This document shows positions 9,724 through 22,033 of a stretch of DNA of 64,000 nt, piece by piece. The DNA is from Ephydatia muelleri (lineage: Eukaryota; Porifera; Demospongiae; Spongillida; Spongillidae): assembly GCA_013339895.1 (NCBI GenBank), contig JABACO010000001.1, positions 4,947,092 through 5,011,091 on the forward strand, in the 5' to 3' direction. The notes under the pieces are model-generated. The model searched no databases, was not told the DNA's origin, and saw only the letters and a list, made by a program, of their open reading frames with translations. The stretch's first letter is position 1. Each line of letters begins with the position of its first letter. The translations under genes and the position numbers were made by a program.

Positions 9724-12700
9724 TGACTTTGCGTGAGGATAATACAAGTCTCACCTGAACAGTGGCTTTACACCCGCGCTATATGACCGTTACATGGTGT
9801 TAGCAGTGGAATTTTGAATAATGGAGCACCTCAAACTGCCGAACGTCATGGATTTCTCAACAGCCGATGGCATTTCCATAGCGGAAAAATGGCAACAATG
9901 GCAACAAGCGATGTGGCTATACATTGATCTCTGTATTGATGACAAGCCAGAAAAGGACAAGTGCAAAGCTTTTCTCTATGTGATAGGACCAGCGGGTCGT
10001 GACATTTTCACTGCTCTCGTGCTAAACGATGACAAAAAAGACAAAATTGACGTTCTGTTTAAAAATGTAAGAAGTTTGAAGAATATTGCAAGCCGAGGAA
10101 AAAATGTCACAGTTATAAATTTAACACACGCTGCCAAGGAGCAAGTGAGTCTGTGGATCAATATGTGACTGCACTTAGGCTTGTAGCACGTAACTGTGAA
10201 TTTAAGGATTTGGAAGATGAGCTCATAAGGGACAGGATTGTGTGTGGTACCAACTCCGAAAGGATAAAAGAAAGACTCCTGCGTGAACGAGACCTCACTT
10301 CGGACAAAGCTCTTCACACGTGTCGTGCTGAAGAAGAATCAAAGAAGCAGTTGAAATCAATGGATGACGATGTGGCGGACACAGTCGTACATTCATTGAA
10401 ATCCAGGTCCAGTAATGTGAAACGGCCTTGTCCGTCAATGAATCAAAACATTGGATCTTCAGTTGTTGTTTCTGTGGTTATCAACATGCAAAAGGAAAGT
10501 GTCAGCATTTGGAAAAAAAAAAGTGCACCCAATTTGACAGACTGAACCATTTCGCTAAAGTGTGCAGAGACAGGAAGAAAGTGGCAGTACTATCGGAAGA
10601 CCAAGAGCAATTTGAAAATGGAGTCCGAAAAGAACGTTACTAATGAATATTCTGTAACCCTTGATGTTGAAGGTGTTCCTACACGACTGAAAGTGGATAC
10701 AGGAGCACAGGCAAACATCTTACCATGGCGCTACTACAAGACATTACAGAACAGACCTACACTGAAACGAACATCGGTCAAACAAATCAGCTACACAGGC
10801 GACATTTTACCTACAATAGGACAATGCGATCTCCGCATCAAGGACCAATGCCTGGAATTTTTCATTATCAACAGAGACCAAAGTCCAATCTTAGGGTTAA
10901 AAGCTTCGCAGACTCTGGGATTGATCAAGGTTGTTTTGAACATCAACAGAACAAAAGACATAGTAACATGCTATAAAGGTGTCTTCCAAGGTCTTGGATG
11001 CTTGCAACAACCATATCACATCAAGATTGATAGTAGTGTCCAGCCAGTTGTATGTCCAGTAAGAAACCAACCAATAGCACTGAGGGGACGCTTGAAAGAG
11101 GAGTTGGACAAGATGGAAGAGTTGAATGTGATACGAAAGATTGAGCAACCTACTGAGTGGGTCAACTCTCTGGTTGTGGTTGAAAAGCACAAGGCAAAGA
11201 AGCTGAAAATATGCCTGGACCACGGCCCCTCAACAAGGCAATACAGAGAGAGCATTTTCAACTAACCACACTTGAAGACATTGCAACTCGATTGTCAGGG
11301 GCAACAGTATTCTCAACACTTGATGCTGCAAACCACGGATATTGGCAGATACCACTAGATGAAGATTCCCAACTCTTGATAACCTTCAACACCCCTCTCG
11401 GACGTTACTGCTTCCATGAGAATGCCATTCGGTATCAAGTCAAATATTTCAGAAGCGGTTGACTCAGAGCTTTGGTGATCTGCCTGGAATCGAAACAGAT
11501 ATTGATGACATATTAGTCTGGGGCAAAACCATGGAGGATTACAATAAACATGTGGAAGCTGCACTTAAAAGATGTCAGGCAATAAGCTTAACACTCAAAA
11601 AGGATAAATGTCGCTTTGAAGCACCTCAGGTGACCTATCTTGGACACATTATCAGTGCAGAAGGGATTTCACCTGACAAGGAAAAAGTCAGAGCAATTGC
11701 AGAAATGCCACCTCCTGAAGATAAAAAAGGGGTGGAGAGACTACTTGGTGTTATCAATTATGTAAGCAAGTTTAATCCTGACATGTCTACCATCATACAC
11801 CCCATCCGAGAACAACTCAAGAAGAAAATTCAGTTCACATGGCAATGGGAACAAATAAAGGCATTTCAAAGGGTAAAGGAGAGACTGTCAGCAGCACCTG
11901 CACTTGCTTTCTTTAATGGGACAAAACCTATAGTGATGAGTTGTGATGCTTCACAGCATGGGCTAGGAGCTGTCCTATTACAAGAGGGGAGACTTATTGC
12001 ATATGCCTCTAGAGCTCTCACAAGTTTAGAAACATGATATGCCCAGATTGAGAAGGAACTACTAGCTGTTGTGTATGCATTGGAGAAATTTCATCAATTC
12101 AATACACATATGGTTCAACAGTTGAAGTGGAATCAGATCACAAGCCACTAGAGAGTATCACAAAGAAACCACTGTGCCACGCTCCACCGAGATTGCAACG
12201 CATGCTTCTTAGACTCCAAAGGTACGACTTCATGATTGTGTACAAACCAGGAAAGCAGATGCCCTCTCAAGAGCATTCGCCGAGGACAGGACTACAGATG
12301 GAATGGAAGAAGAGTTATCATGTTCTGTGAGAATGATACTGAAGAACTCTATCTTACCTGACGTGCAATTGCAGAAGATTAAGGAAGCTACCCTGGAGGA
12401 CACATCTTTACAACAACTCAGCAGCATAATTTGCTCTGGATGGTCAGCACGGCGAACACAGGTTCCAAGTAACCTTGAGATGTACTGGAATTTTCATGAC
12501 GAGTTGTCAGTAGCTGATGGAATCATTCTGAAGGGAGAAAAAATGTTAATTCCAACCAGACTACAAAAGGATATGCTCACTTGCATTCACACAGGGCACA
12601 TGGGTGTGACTAAGTGCATGCAATGTGCAAAAGAGGTCATGTTCTGGCCTGGCATGTCAAAAGAAATTGTGCATGTAGTATTGGGTTGTGATAGATGCCA

Positions 12701-13900
12701 CGAATATCGTGTGTCAAACACAAAAGAGCCAATGTTACCTGGTCCTACACCAGATCGACCATGGGACATCGTAGCAACTGATCTGTTCCAGTGGGAAAAC
12801 AGGAATTACCTTCTTATAGTAGACTACTACTCCCGCTATTTTGAGAGAGCCAAGTTAGAAGACTTGACCAGTACATCTGTCATAAATCACACAAAGTCCA
12901 TTTTTGCAAGGCACGGAATACCCACACAACTAATCAGTGATAACGATCCTCAGTTCAGTGGGGTATCAAGCACATTACATCCAGCCTACGCTACCCACAG
13001 GCTAATGGTTTGGCTGAGAAGTACGTGCAAGTTGAGCAACGAATCATGAAAAAAAGCTAAGGCTAACAACAAATATCCATACATGGCCATATTGGGGTAC
13101 AGAAACACCATGATTGACAACATTGCTATGCCTGCCCAGTTATTAATGGGACGTAAACTGCGTACTAATCTTCCGGTAACTGCTGAACAGCTCAAACCTC
13201 AAACCTGCAATAGTTAACCCTGAACAAGTGAAAAAGTTGAAACTGAAGCAACAAAAGCAGAAAAAGCACTATGACAGAGGGTCCAAGGCACTTCCAAACT
13301 TGAAGATTGGAGATCATGCCAGAATGCAGGTCCAAGGAAGATGGAAACCAGTAGTTGTGACAGGTCAAGCCGGATATCCACGATCATTCATAGCCAGTAC
13401 GGGGGATGGACGTAAATATCGGAGGAACAGACAGCATCTCATGAAGGCCACTTATGAGCCAGAGCTAATAGATGACCTTGAAGTTCCCCCTGGTGAACAG
13501 AGAGAGGGTCATGTGCAGGACGATGCACATGGAAATGATGCACAGGAAGATGAACAGAAAGATGAAGATATTGCAATCAATGAGTCACCTAGAAGTGACA
13601 CACAGGAAGAGGAACAGAGAGATGAAGATATTGTAATCTATGTGAGACAAAGGCAGATGGAAACGTCCAATCAGCACCAACCGTCCTACAGAACATCAAG
13701 AGGTCAAGTTATCAGTGTCCAAAACGGTTTGCTGACTTTGTCAAGTTATGAACTGAAGGGGGTTGTAGTATAATGAGATCTCACGTGACCATAGACATTA
13801 GAGTTTATTGAGTTGTAAGAACGTGCTTTTGTCTTTGTGTGAGGACAATACAAGTCTCACTTGAACGGTGGCTTTACACCCGCGCTATATGAACGTTACA
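9724..13900 (+). mobile_element. Old Ty3/gypsy-type LTR retrotransposon, broken
   Basis: A fossil LTR element on the plus strand. Its parts appear in the order gag-like region, aspartic protease, reverse transcriptase, RNase H, integrase and a charged tail; RNase H before integrase is the Ty3/gypsy order. Terminal repeats are recognisable at about 9724-9794 (shorter) and 13764-13900 (TGTAG...TTACA), with a purine-rich tract just before the right one. A TGG-starting candidate primer site follows the left repeat. The two terminal repeats differ at roughly 7-8 percent of their shared ~65 bases, so the insertion is old. The coding part is broken at roughly half a dozen places. Confidence 0.92.
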
Positions 13901-14165
13901 AATGGAGGGAGGGAGAAGAGAAAGATTGAGGGAGAAAGATAGAAGGGAGGGAGAATGGAGGGAGGGAGAAGGGAGGGAGGGTGGGTGTAGGAGAGAGGAG
14001 GTAGGAGGGAGAAGGGTAGGAGAAAGGAGCGAGAAGGGAGGGAGGGTGGGTGTAGGAGAGAGGAGGTAGGAGGGAGAAAGGTAGGAGAAAGGAGCGAGAA
14101 GAGAGGAAGGGGAGTGTGGGAGTATGGATGGAGAGGGAAGGAGGGGGAGAAGAGAGGGAAGAGGG
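13901..14165. repeat. Purine-rich tandem repeat with a ~65-bp duplicated unit
   Basis: GGGAGGGAGAAG-type sequence in which a unit beginning GGGAGGGAGGGTGGGTGTAG occurs twice in a row (about 13972 and 14036). Together with 8690-9720 this places purine-rich repeat on both sides of the old LTR element. Confidence 0.8.
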
Positions 14166-14175
14166 AGAAGAGTAT

Positions 14176-14211
14176 ATATGTGTGTGTGTGTGTGTGTGCA
14201 TGTTGTGTGTG

Positions 14212-14287
<76 letters not shown>

Positions 14288-14297
14288 GACACACACA
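14176..14297. repeat. (TG)n / (CA)n / (CG)n microsatellite
   Basis: TG repeats at 14178-14210, CA repeats at about 14214-14271, then alternating CG and CA. It forms an inverted TG/CA pair and all overlapping frames are artefacts. Confidence 0.92.
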
Positions 14298-14329
14298 GGG
14301 GATATGCAACCCACCTTAGAAGCTGGCAT

Positions 14330-14437
14330 AACGGCCATGTGCCTTAGACTATTAGTCTAAAGCACATGGGCCGTTTTGCCCATGTGGTGACATGGACAAT
14401 GTTTCTAAGGCTTAGAAAGATTGTCCATGTCACCACA
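14330..14437. repeat. Two adjacent long imperfect palindromes
   Basis: First palindrome (14330-14376): AACGGCCATGTGCC and TTAGACTA are mirrored by TTAGTCTAAAGCACAT and GGGCCGTT. Second (about 14381-14437): TGTGGTGACATGGACAAT and TTTCTAAG are mirrored by CTTAGAAAGATTGTCCATGT and CACCACA. Arms are about 22 and 27 bases with almost no loop. They could be one element with two hairpins or two small foldback insertions. No coding content. Confidence 0.85.
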
Positions 14438-14980
14438 AACCGTCACGAATTTCTAATCAACCTCTCGATGATATGCATATAACTCTAATATGATTGGTTC
14501 CCCGAAATTCAGGTGACCGTAGCTAGAATCGCGTACAGCATTTCACCAGACCAGAGATAATTTCTGACCAGACCCTACTTACCCGCAGCGGTGATGTAAT
14601 CTACCCGCAGCTGCGTAACTTACGAGACTAGTGCACGTGACCTCATCCGATTAGAATTGGCAGTCAATAAAAAGCAATAACTTGCGCACTAAAAAGATCC
14701 TAATACCAGTGATTAGTTCATTTCGTCGCACATCATGGTGTAAAGACAAGCATTAACGAGGTCCACGATTAACGCCAGTATCACCAAATATCGCTATAAA
14801 ATCGCCACACGGGTGCAGTATGCTCACTGATGGAAGTAACTCACGATTCATGGAGCTCACGTTTTATGTACCATGCTCGTGCTGAAAAAGTATTATGCAG
14901 CACACAAGGAAATCTTAATCATATTGTAATTACACACACGTGCATGTGCATAACACGATCTAAATGTACCAAAAACATGT
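14438..14980. other. No recognisable gene (downstream flank of the TPR gene)
   Basis: Unique sequence beyond the 3' end of the minus-strand TPR ORF. I see no clear polyadenylation signal or repeat. Confidence 0.4.
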
Positions 14981-16153
14981 TCAACTCAGTTGCTTAAGCT
15001 CTTTCAGGAGAAACGACGTCCCCGCCTGAGATTCGTGCTTGCCTTGCATTAACTTCATGTTCTCGTCAAGGGATCCTATAAATGTGGCACGTCTATTTGT
15101 CACAGAATATGCTTTGAAATAGGCTCCCCCATGTTTGGCAGTGTCTTTTGAAATAAGTATGTCTTTCTCGCCAGTTCCATCTATATCTAGCTTTGTTCGA
15201 ACATATGTTCTGTTATCTTTTCTATATAATTGCCCAGCTTTCTTTGCGATAGATGCGATCTTTTTCCAAATTTTTCCTGCTATTCGATGTTTGTCATCAT
15301 TACCACCACCATCACCATCACTACTATCACCATCACTGCCACCACTATCATTACCACCACCACCACCTTTCATTCCTCCAGCAGCAGCTGTGGCGCAAGC
15401 ACTTTTCGCCGTATCCAGCTGTTGGCAAGCCTGAGGCGCGTGAGCCTGAGTTAGTGGTTTGTTGAGCTTAAGGGCCTTTTCAAAATAACGCGAAGCGTCC
15501 TCCTCCCTGTTCAGCTTGGTCAATACTTTCCATAATTGGACGTATGCAAGTGCAAACGTCGGATTCAGTTTTACAGCCTCCTCCATGTGCTCTACCACTC
15601 CGTAGTGATTATTTTCTGAAACCATCATCTCCCCTACATAATAATGAGACAAAGCTGCCTGCGGGAACTTTAGTTCGATGGCTTTCTCAAATGCTGCGAT
15701 CGTTGCATCGTCGCGAATGTTTGATGAGCGGCGAAAAGAGCCATAGAAATGCCACCCGATGGGGTCACTTGGGAACCGTTGTGTTACCTGATGAATTGTA
15801 GAAATGGCATCCTCCGTCTTACCTTCATATAGAAGTCTGTGAGCATCGGCAACCATCTTCTGGCACTGACTACCATACTTCGCGGCTTCAGTGAAATCGC
15901 TAATTGCACTTGTCTCGTCTTGGAGAATGCCATGACTGATTCCACGATACAACAAGCTATCGTAATCGTTTGGGTAATATTCAAGGTGTTTTGAAAACTC
16001 CTGAATAGCTTCACGCTTGTTGCACTGTAGGAATATCGCAAATCCTACAGACGCCGTCTCGGCCATTCTTTGCTGGTTGCAAAAGAAGTCGTTAATTAGA
16101 GAATACGGTACACTGCTTGTAACGGTCCAACGATTCGACAACAACATCGGCAT
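14981..16153 (-). CDS. TPR-repeat protein with Gly/Asp-rich linker and unassigned C-terminal domain
   Basis: An uninterrupted 390-codon frame. Residues about 30-235 form tandem 34-residue helical repeats with TPR spacing (for example AIQEFSKHLEYYPNDYDSLL, and AFALAYV-type A/Y patterns near ALAYVQLWKVLTKLNREED). TPR arrays normally bind partner proteins. A low-complexity linker of G, D, S and N (about 265-290) follows, then a basic stretch (KIWKKIASIAKKAGQLYRKD). The compact last 85 residues contain HGGAYFKAYSV and GKHESQAG, which I cannot assign to a family. The second Met (MAETASVG, at 16066) is a plausible alternative start because the first 29 residues look unlike TPR. No signal peptide. 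The gene may be intronless or this may be one large exon. The function is unknown. Confidence 0.72.
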   Translation of the reverse strand: MPMLLSNRWTVTSSVPYSLINDFFCNQQRMAETASVGFAIFLQCNKREAIQEFSKHLEYYPNDYDSLLYRGISHGILQDETSAISDFTEAAKYGSQCQKMVADAHRLLYEGKTEDAISTIHQVTQRFPSDPIGWHFYGSFRRSSNIRDDATIAAFEKAIELKFPQAALSHYYVGEMMVSENNHYGVVEHMEEAVKLNPTFALAYVQLWKVLTKLNREEDASRYFEKALKLNKPLTQAHAPQACQQLDTAKSACATAAAGGMKGGGGGNDSGGSDGDSSDGDGGGNDDKHRIAGKIWKKIASIAKKAGQLYRKDNRTYVRTKLDIDGTGEKDILISKDTAKHGGAYFKAYSVTNRRATFIGSLDENMKLMQGKHESQAGTSFLLKELKQLS

Positions 16154-16313
16154 ATCGTTATTGAATGCATCATGACGAGTATGGCGTTAGTACAGTGTGC
16201 CTGAAAAATGAGTGGCAAGGTGTTTTTGTAAAACGTTGGTACCAACGAGAGTGTAACAACGACCACGTGTATTGTGATCTGAGCATTTGTTTTATGTAAT
16301 CACATGGAATGTT

Positions 16314-16341
16314 CCCCCCCTCCCCCCCCCCCCCCCCCCCC
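16314..16341. repeat. Poly-C tract
   Basis: Seven C, one T, then about 20 C. Same C-T-C pattern as the tracts at 6480 and 31015. Confidence 0.9.
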
Positions 16342-17875
16342 AGAACATGTATTCAGAGCTAGTTATAGTAATGTAGAACTATATGTGGCACATTGATTGA
16401 GCAACTGGTTAGGGCTATAAGGCCGGCATGCATGCAGTTCAGAAGTGCATTACAGGTGTGTACTACTATATGTGCATGTGGTCATCCGTATCTGATATAT
16501 GTTGTTTGATTCATAACAGTAAATGGGTCCGGGGAGAGGATGTGTTTTTGTAGAGGGAGAGGTGGTGTACATGTGGGGAAAAGCTTAAGTTTGTGTGGGA
16601 TGTGTACTGCATAAAGACGTACTAGTGTGTATGTGGAGATGTGCATGTCAGTGACTTGCAGCAATGAAGCGAAAATGTATCGAAGGCGTTGGACAATCAG
16701 GAGACCAAAAGTCATGCATGCAGCATATATGTACGCTGTCCCATTCCACTCCACTTATCTGAAGTAGACAGGTTGAACAAACAGATCCATAGGTTGCCTT
16801 TAGTGGTATGAATAACAGATTGTGGAAAAGACAAAGGTAAAGTTCTTTCAGATTGTTCTCTTAAAAAAGTATATTCTCATGGCTTGACAAAAGTGCAAGG
16901 GTGCTTGACCATGGTAGTGCCAGGGTTGCTTGCTTGGCTGGTCTTTATACACAGTCTCTGTCTATCAAAAAATGAGTTGAGAAATGTCAAGTTGTGTTTG
17001 GATGGTGCTGTATGTGTGTCGCACAGCACTTGATTTCTACATGGATATTCATCACCCCTCCCCCTTCCCAAGTTGGCAAAATTGAAATTGTAGTAAACAC
17101 AAATTTTTTTTAAATGCACTATATTACAGAATCAAGCATAAATAATATACTCTACATCAGTCAAAGTTATGCATGCATGTAGAGCTATACGACTGTAGGT
17201 GACACATTGCCCTCTATTCTCCCTAATGGACCAGTATGATCATGCAGGTACTTTTGATTCCTCTCTCGGATGCTCCCACAATGAAGCACTGGGCATGCAC
17301 ATGTAATTTAATGCTTTCCCTGGGATGCTCCCCATGCATTGAGTACGAAAGCATGGTTGAACTCTTTCAAAGGCAACGGGTCAATTTTGCGCCACAGGTG
17401 CTATACAAAAGCCACTCTGTTTATCTAAACCATCAACACTTTTGTGGTGACAACACATGTTAATAGTTGTTTCCTGGACATATTAGTGTAAGTTGTTTGC
17501 AAACTAGGTTTTCCTGCAACGCGGAAATGCTAATTTCGCACTACATGTGTACAGCAATATTGGCTTCATCCGCAGAAGAGTTAAGGTCATGTCCCATGTT
17601 CAATGTCGTTGTTTTTGCCCACTGAGGGGCAGACAGCAGCCGCAGCTGGGGATTTGCTACCTAGCATGAGTTACGGCCAGATCAGTTATGTGCCAGTAGT
17701 AGGTACTGTGCAGAATGGGGGCACATAGTCAACAATACAGATACAGTAATGAAAACCACGTGCTATAATCACAATGAAGTCATTGACCTGCTATATTGCC
17801 AGTACTTAAATCAGCATTACAAGGAGTGGTATTTTTATATTTTATATTGATGGTAAAAATGAAAAGATCCATGTT

Positions 17876-18030
17876 TTGTATAAACCATAGAGGGTTAATT
17901 TGTAAAATAAAATTAATAAAAACAACTATTCATTCCATTATGCTGTATAAACCATAGGGTGGAATTTGTATTCATTTTAACTATTGATCCATGATACATT
18001 TAAACCACAAAGGTGAAATTTGTATAAATG
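17876..18030. repeat. Three diverged copies of a ~55-66 bp unit
   Basis: TATAAACCATAGAGGGTTAA, TATAAACCATAGGGTGGAAT and TTTAAACCACAAAGGTGAAA start near 17879, 17945 and 17998. Each is followed by TTTGTA and an A/T-rich stretch. Confidence 0.6.
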
Positions 18031-19439
18031 ATAAAAATGAATACTATTGATCTATTTAATATGTGGGAAAAGTTCACCTACCACAGCTGTATCTGTATAT
18101 TTGTAACCATTGCATTCTGAACTACTAAATTGCATGCACAGCGAACCCGGCCAAGTTAATTGCAATTGTGAGGCTTTTTTTTTCTTCTGTTAGGAGTCCG
18201 GTTTTGTGAACCACTAATATTCTCCATCAGAGAGATCAATTAACTTACTCGGAGATACTATACTTTTGAAGCGCATACAACATCATAATTATGTTTAATC
18301 AATTGACACACGATTGAAGGGAGTGGGCATTATTTAATATAACAATGAGGATCGGAAAAAAGATGAGGGAAGCACCAATCAGTTTGGCCATCTACATGTA
18401 TAGTAGCTTTCTCACCCCAATCGTCATCGTCACTACTTCCTGCAATTTATATTCGAGAAAAGAGATTAGGTTTCCAATAATTGCTCATGACGTCAATTAA
18501 TCTCAAACTCTGTAATTTAATTTTATTGTTCAACTTTAACGGGAAACTAGGAACTCCACTTTCTCGCTTCGTACTGCCGCGGTGACTCGTTTGAATTGAC
18601 ATCATAAATTCTGCTCAGAAAAGGTATTTTATAGTTTAAGATTATTGGTTCTTTCTCAGAGTGTGATTTACATGTATAAACTCAAGACAACGTGTCTTAT
18701 AACGAGTTGTACCCTCAAGTGCTAAATTTAAGACGGCGGACATAAGCTTAGCACGATGATGATAAGTATACGCGTATGAACAGGAGGGGAAACGGGAGCG
18801 ATTTTCAAACCCCTTCGGCGACTAGAAAGACGTTTTGCATACAAGCTCGACACTGCGTTAGAACACATTTATTTATACCTCACAACACTACTGCTCAGCG
18901 AAGGTTACGTTGCTGAAAACGGTGAACACCGTCAGGCATGTTGATAGACATGATAGTAGAGACCAAGTGCATGCGCACATTACTGTACTGTTGAGTACTG
19001 CACATGGTATCTGGAATGTGTATACGCGACTGTATGAGGTGAAAAGTCAAGAGGTAGTTGAATCATATTTGAATACAACTCCGTAAGATATAGGACGATT
19101 ATGCGAAATGTGCATGCAAGGTTTTTTTATTTGTTACACCATTGGGAAATGACACTCCTAGCCAGCCACAGTGTGTTACATCTTTGTGGCTAACAGTATC
19201 CGACCTGTATCCGAACCCTGCAATGTAAGTATTGCGACATAGTTCTAAGCGGGTTTGTGCGTTAAAAAGAAATATGAGTTATCGTTCAATGCATAAAGCA
19301 AGTTTGCGGAGCTGCTCACTCGCCAGCGGCGACGGAAGAAATTAAAAAGTGTAGCCGCCATTATGAAGATCAATAATATGAAATAATTAATAATATGAAT
19401 ATCATCACACAGTGAGTTTGTAACAAACAAGGTAAGCCT

Positions 19440-20102
19440 ATGCTTTGAACCGAAAATAAAGTCGTTACCAATATCCATCAAATTGAGGGCCCTTTCGGTA
19501 TATTGCTATAGATGTGAAGTAGCGTTGCATTATTCATCCGCTCTTGCGTCATAGTACTTCGTAAAAAGGTTTTAATTCTTCGCAGCGTGCTGAAAGAACG
19601 TTCACTTTGACATGCCCTCTTAGGGGCAACCTTTGCCTTGCTAAAAATCTCATATTTGAAAGGATTTTAAGAAAACACTGCCTCTTTGCATGCTACTTGG
19701 TGGTGCAAGGAGAGGCTGGAAGCAATGTCTGGTCAGTGTAGTTGATGGCAAAATGATGACCTTTAGACATGGTTTCTAATGACATATCGTTGCATCGTGT
19801 ACCGGGAATTTCTTTGTGGCGATCTTCCAATTGCTAAAACCTCTTGCTATGAACGCTGTATCAGCATTAGAAGACCACAAAAGCTTCTTTTCCGATCTTG
19901 CTAAGAGGCAAGTATGACACACTACACTGTAATTTACTTCACAACAGAGCCACTTGTCAAACCAAGAGGGGTGAAAGCTTCTTTTGGCTACATTGGTCTT
20001 ACCATATTCCTGTTTTGGAAATAGAAACCCTCTAGGTTGATGTGGTTTATCAGGAATACAACTTGCAATCGCCGAACTTGAAGCCATTTTCTTAAGAAAC
20101 AC
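19440..20102 (-). mobile_element. hAT transposase remnant with the middle missing (ZMYM1-like)
   Basis: At 19776-20102 (minus) the frame encodes a TTF-type zinc-finger region: QEYGKTNVAKRSFHPSWFDK, a VCHTC pair and FIARGFSNWKIATKKFPVH. At about 19630-19440 (minus) the C-terminal dimerisation motif appears: SERSFSTLRRIKTFLRSTMT and QERMNNATLLHI. The catalytic domain that should separate them (several hundred residues) is absent, so this looks like an internally deleted hAT copy. It belongs to the same broad group as the pieces at 6742-8290 and 25276-25890. Ends were not found. Confidence 0.82.
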
Positions 20103-20243
20103 AAATCACGTGGAGAGCAGCCGGTATACAGTAGCAGCGCTGTAAGCTGAAATGATTATCACTCATAGTGTTTATATACCTCCTGCTCACCAGCGATTTA
20201 ACTGCTATGACATCATGAATAGCTAATAATCGGTACAAAAAGT

Positions 20244-20263
20244 GGAGCCGCCATGGCGGCTCC
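20244..20263. repeat. Perfect 20-bp GC-rich palindrome
   Basis: GGAGCCGCCATGGCGGCTCC is its own complement and sits in a small CpG-rich patch (20244-20320) that is unusual for this AT-rich stretch. Significance unknown. Confidence 0.6.
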
Positions 20264-20691
20264 GGCGGCCACGGTTCCGTCGCCGCTGCAGTCGCGTTCG
20301 TCAAACGCCATGTATAGCCGCCGACCGTGGTTTTGTATTTGGCTTCTGGTTTTGTACAGATCGAGGAACAGAGTTAATACTCAGTTTGGCTGTTGGGGGG
20401 GGGGGGGGGGGGGAGAACCATCGTTTACTAAGTGCCTTGCAGTGGTATGAGAAGTTTATGTGCAGTGAGGTTTAGATGTATGTACCTTCTATTTGCCATG
20501 TGTGTCACGTAAGGGTTTTTTTCTACCACTTCAGTTTTACCCCGCCCACTTCATAACATAATCAACGAACATACAGGGTATCGGTAACACTAAACCTATT
20601 ATACTTTTAAAGTCAAGAAGCTAACTATAATCAGCCTCGAAATCCTAGCTAGTTAGAGCTAACCCGAAGTAAAGTTGTAGAGGCTGTTCAG

Positions 20692-20742
20692 TAGTTGGGT
20701 GTGGCCCGACCTACCGACCTTAGGTCGGGCTACGCCAAACTA
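20692..20742. repeat. Hairpin with TAGTTGGGTGTGGCCCGACC arms
   Basis: TAGTTGGGTGTGGCCCGACC and the complement of GGTCGGGCTACGCCAAACTA form arms of about 23 bases around CCGACC. Closely similar to 57895-57940, sharing AGTTGGGCGTGGC-like ends, and to the core at 6196-6228. Confidence 0.82.
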
Positions 20743-22033
20743 GCAGGTCACCTGGTATAATTACCTTGTGTATTGGATGAATGTTACTAACAACGTTAAT
20801 CGATTTGGATGAATTTGAAAGTGGAAGGGGGGGAGGGGGGAGGGGGGGGCGGGGTGGGGGAGAGGGGGTTAAACTTAACCCAGGCAGGTGGCTTTGACAC
20901 GCCATTCCCCTGTGGTCTGAAAAGCATTGCATTTGGTGATCATTCCTAAAATGGTGTTCTACATTGTGAATGTGAATGTGAACTTGTATTTAATCTCATT
21001 ACAACTCTGAGCTGCCTGTAACTCATCGAGGTCTAAGTCGAGACCAAGACCTACAGATGGAGTTACAGAATATCAGACTAAAGCATCGAGTGAACTAGTA
21101 CTAAAAGTAAGCGACCCTTGACATCAAGGAGCTGGAGTTAGTCTGTTTCAATGAATAGATCTTCTGTCTAGTGGACAAGGTTTTGCGGTTAATGGACCCT
21201 TAAGACATATTCCACAGTGGTATAAAAGCAGAGTCTATGGGAACATTTTGAATTGGGAGTGTAAAATTTAGCATTAGGATAATCTTTGCTGTTTTTGAAC
21301 CCACACCCAGCATGTGGTGAGACACCTGTAATGAAAACATTGAAAGTCATGCAACACAACCAAATAACTGGGATGAATAAGATACGAGTAGAATTAATGT
21401 ACGTACATCTTACATGTACCTATGCTGGATGGGTGTTGGCTCAAGATCCTAAATATTTGTGATCCAGACTTCACGAAAGGGTATCACACATGCATCACAG
21501 TGTAAAATCGAAGGCAAAAGTATCACAGATCAGGATCATAATTGTAATTGTGCATGGCCTATGAATGCAATGTAATGTTGTGATGTACTATGCATGCTTG
21601 TGGCTTCTTAATGCATTTTCATGCAAGATATTACTGTGCCTTAATAATTGGATCACAATTAAAAACTGCTTGAAAACAACTTAGGATCACAACTATTCGG
21701 GAAAAGTAGTGTACTTGCAACCATCAATTGAGACACTTTCTAAAGTGATGTTCACAGGTGAAGAAGTACAACTGTTCACATCACATGATATTTGGGCATG
21801 AGCCAAACTTACAGTAAGGGAATGTAAATAGACAATGAACCCCCCTTTTTCTACTTGATCACTATGTAACCTTTACTATGGTTATTATGCTAAGCTGTAT
21901 TGTGACTCTCTTGAGCAACCACAAATAGATCTTATATGCATATCTCAGAGAAGGCAATGATACTGATGCTGAAAAGTAGAGATGCTAACTTTGACACTTT
22001 CTCAATTGTATTATGTATGTTTATGCAGGCCTA

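Larger units (their letters stand above)
16154..19430. other. About 3.3 kb without a recognisable gene
   Basis: AT-rich. It contains a poly-C tract (16314-16341) and three diverged repeats near 17.9 kb, listed separately. Short frames at 16482-16754, 16877-17119 and 17236-17463 have no family motif and are not called. Confidence 0.5.
20103..22033. other. No recognisable gene
   Basis: Contains a G homopolymer (20395-20413), a G-rich stretch (20822-20872), the 20-bp palindrome and the hairpin at 20692-20742. The rest is AT-rich unique sequence without protein motifs. Confidence 0.5.

Noticed and set aside
8763-9754. Ser/Pro/His-rich minus-strand frames of up to 192 codons
   Set aside because: They translate the GAGTGAGGGG minisatellite.
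13874-14360. Several 70-150 codon frames on both strands
   Set aside because: They translate CA/TG microsatellite and purine-rich repeat only.
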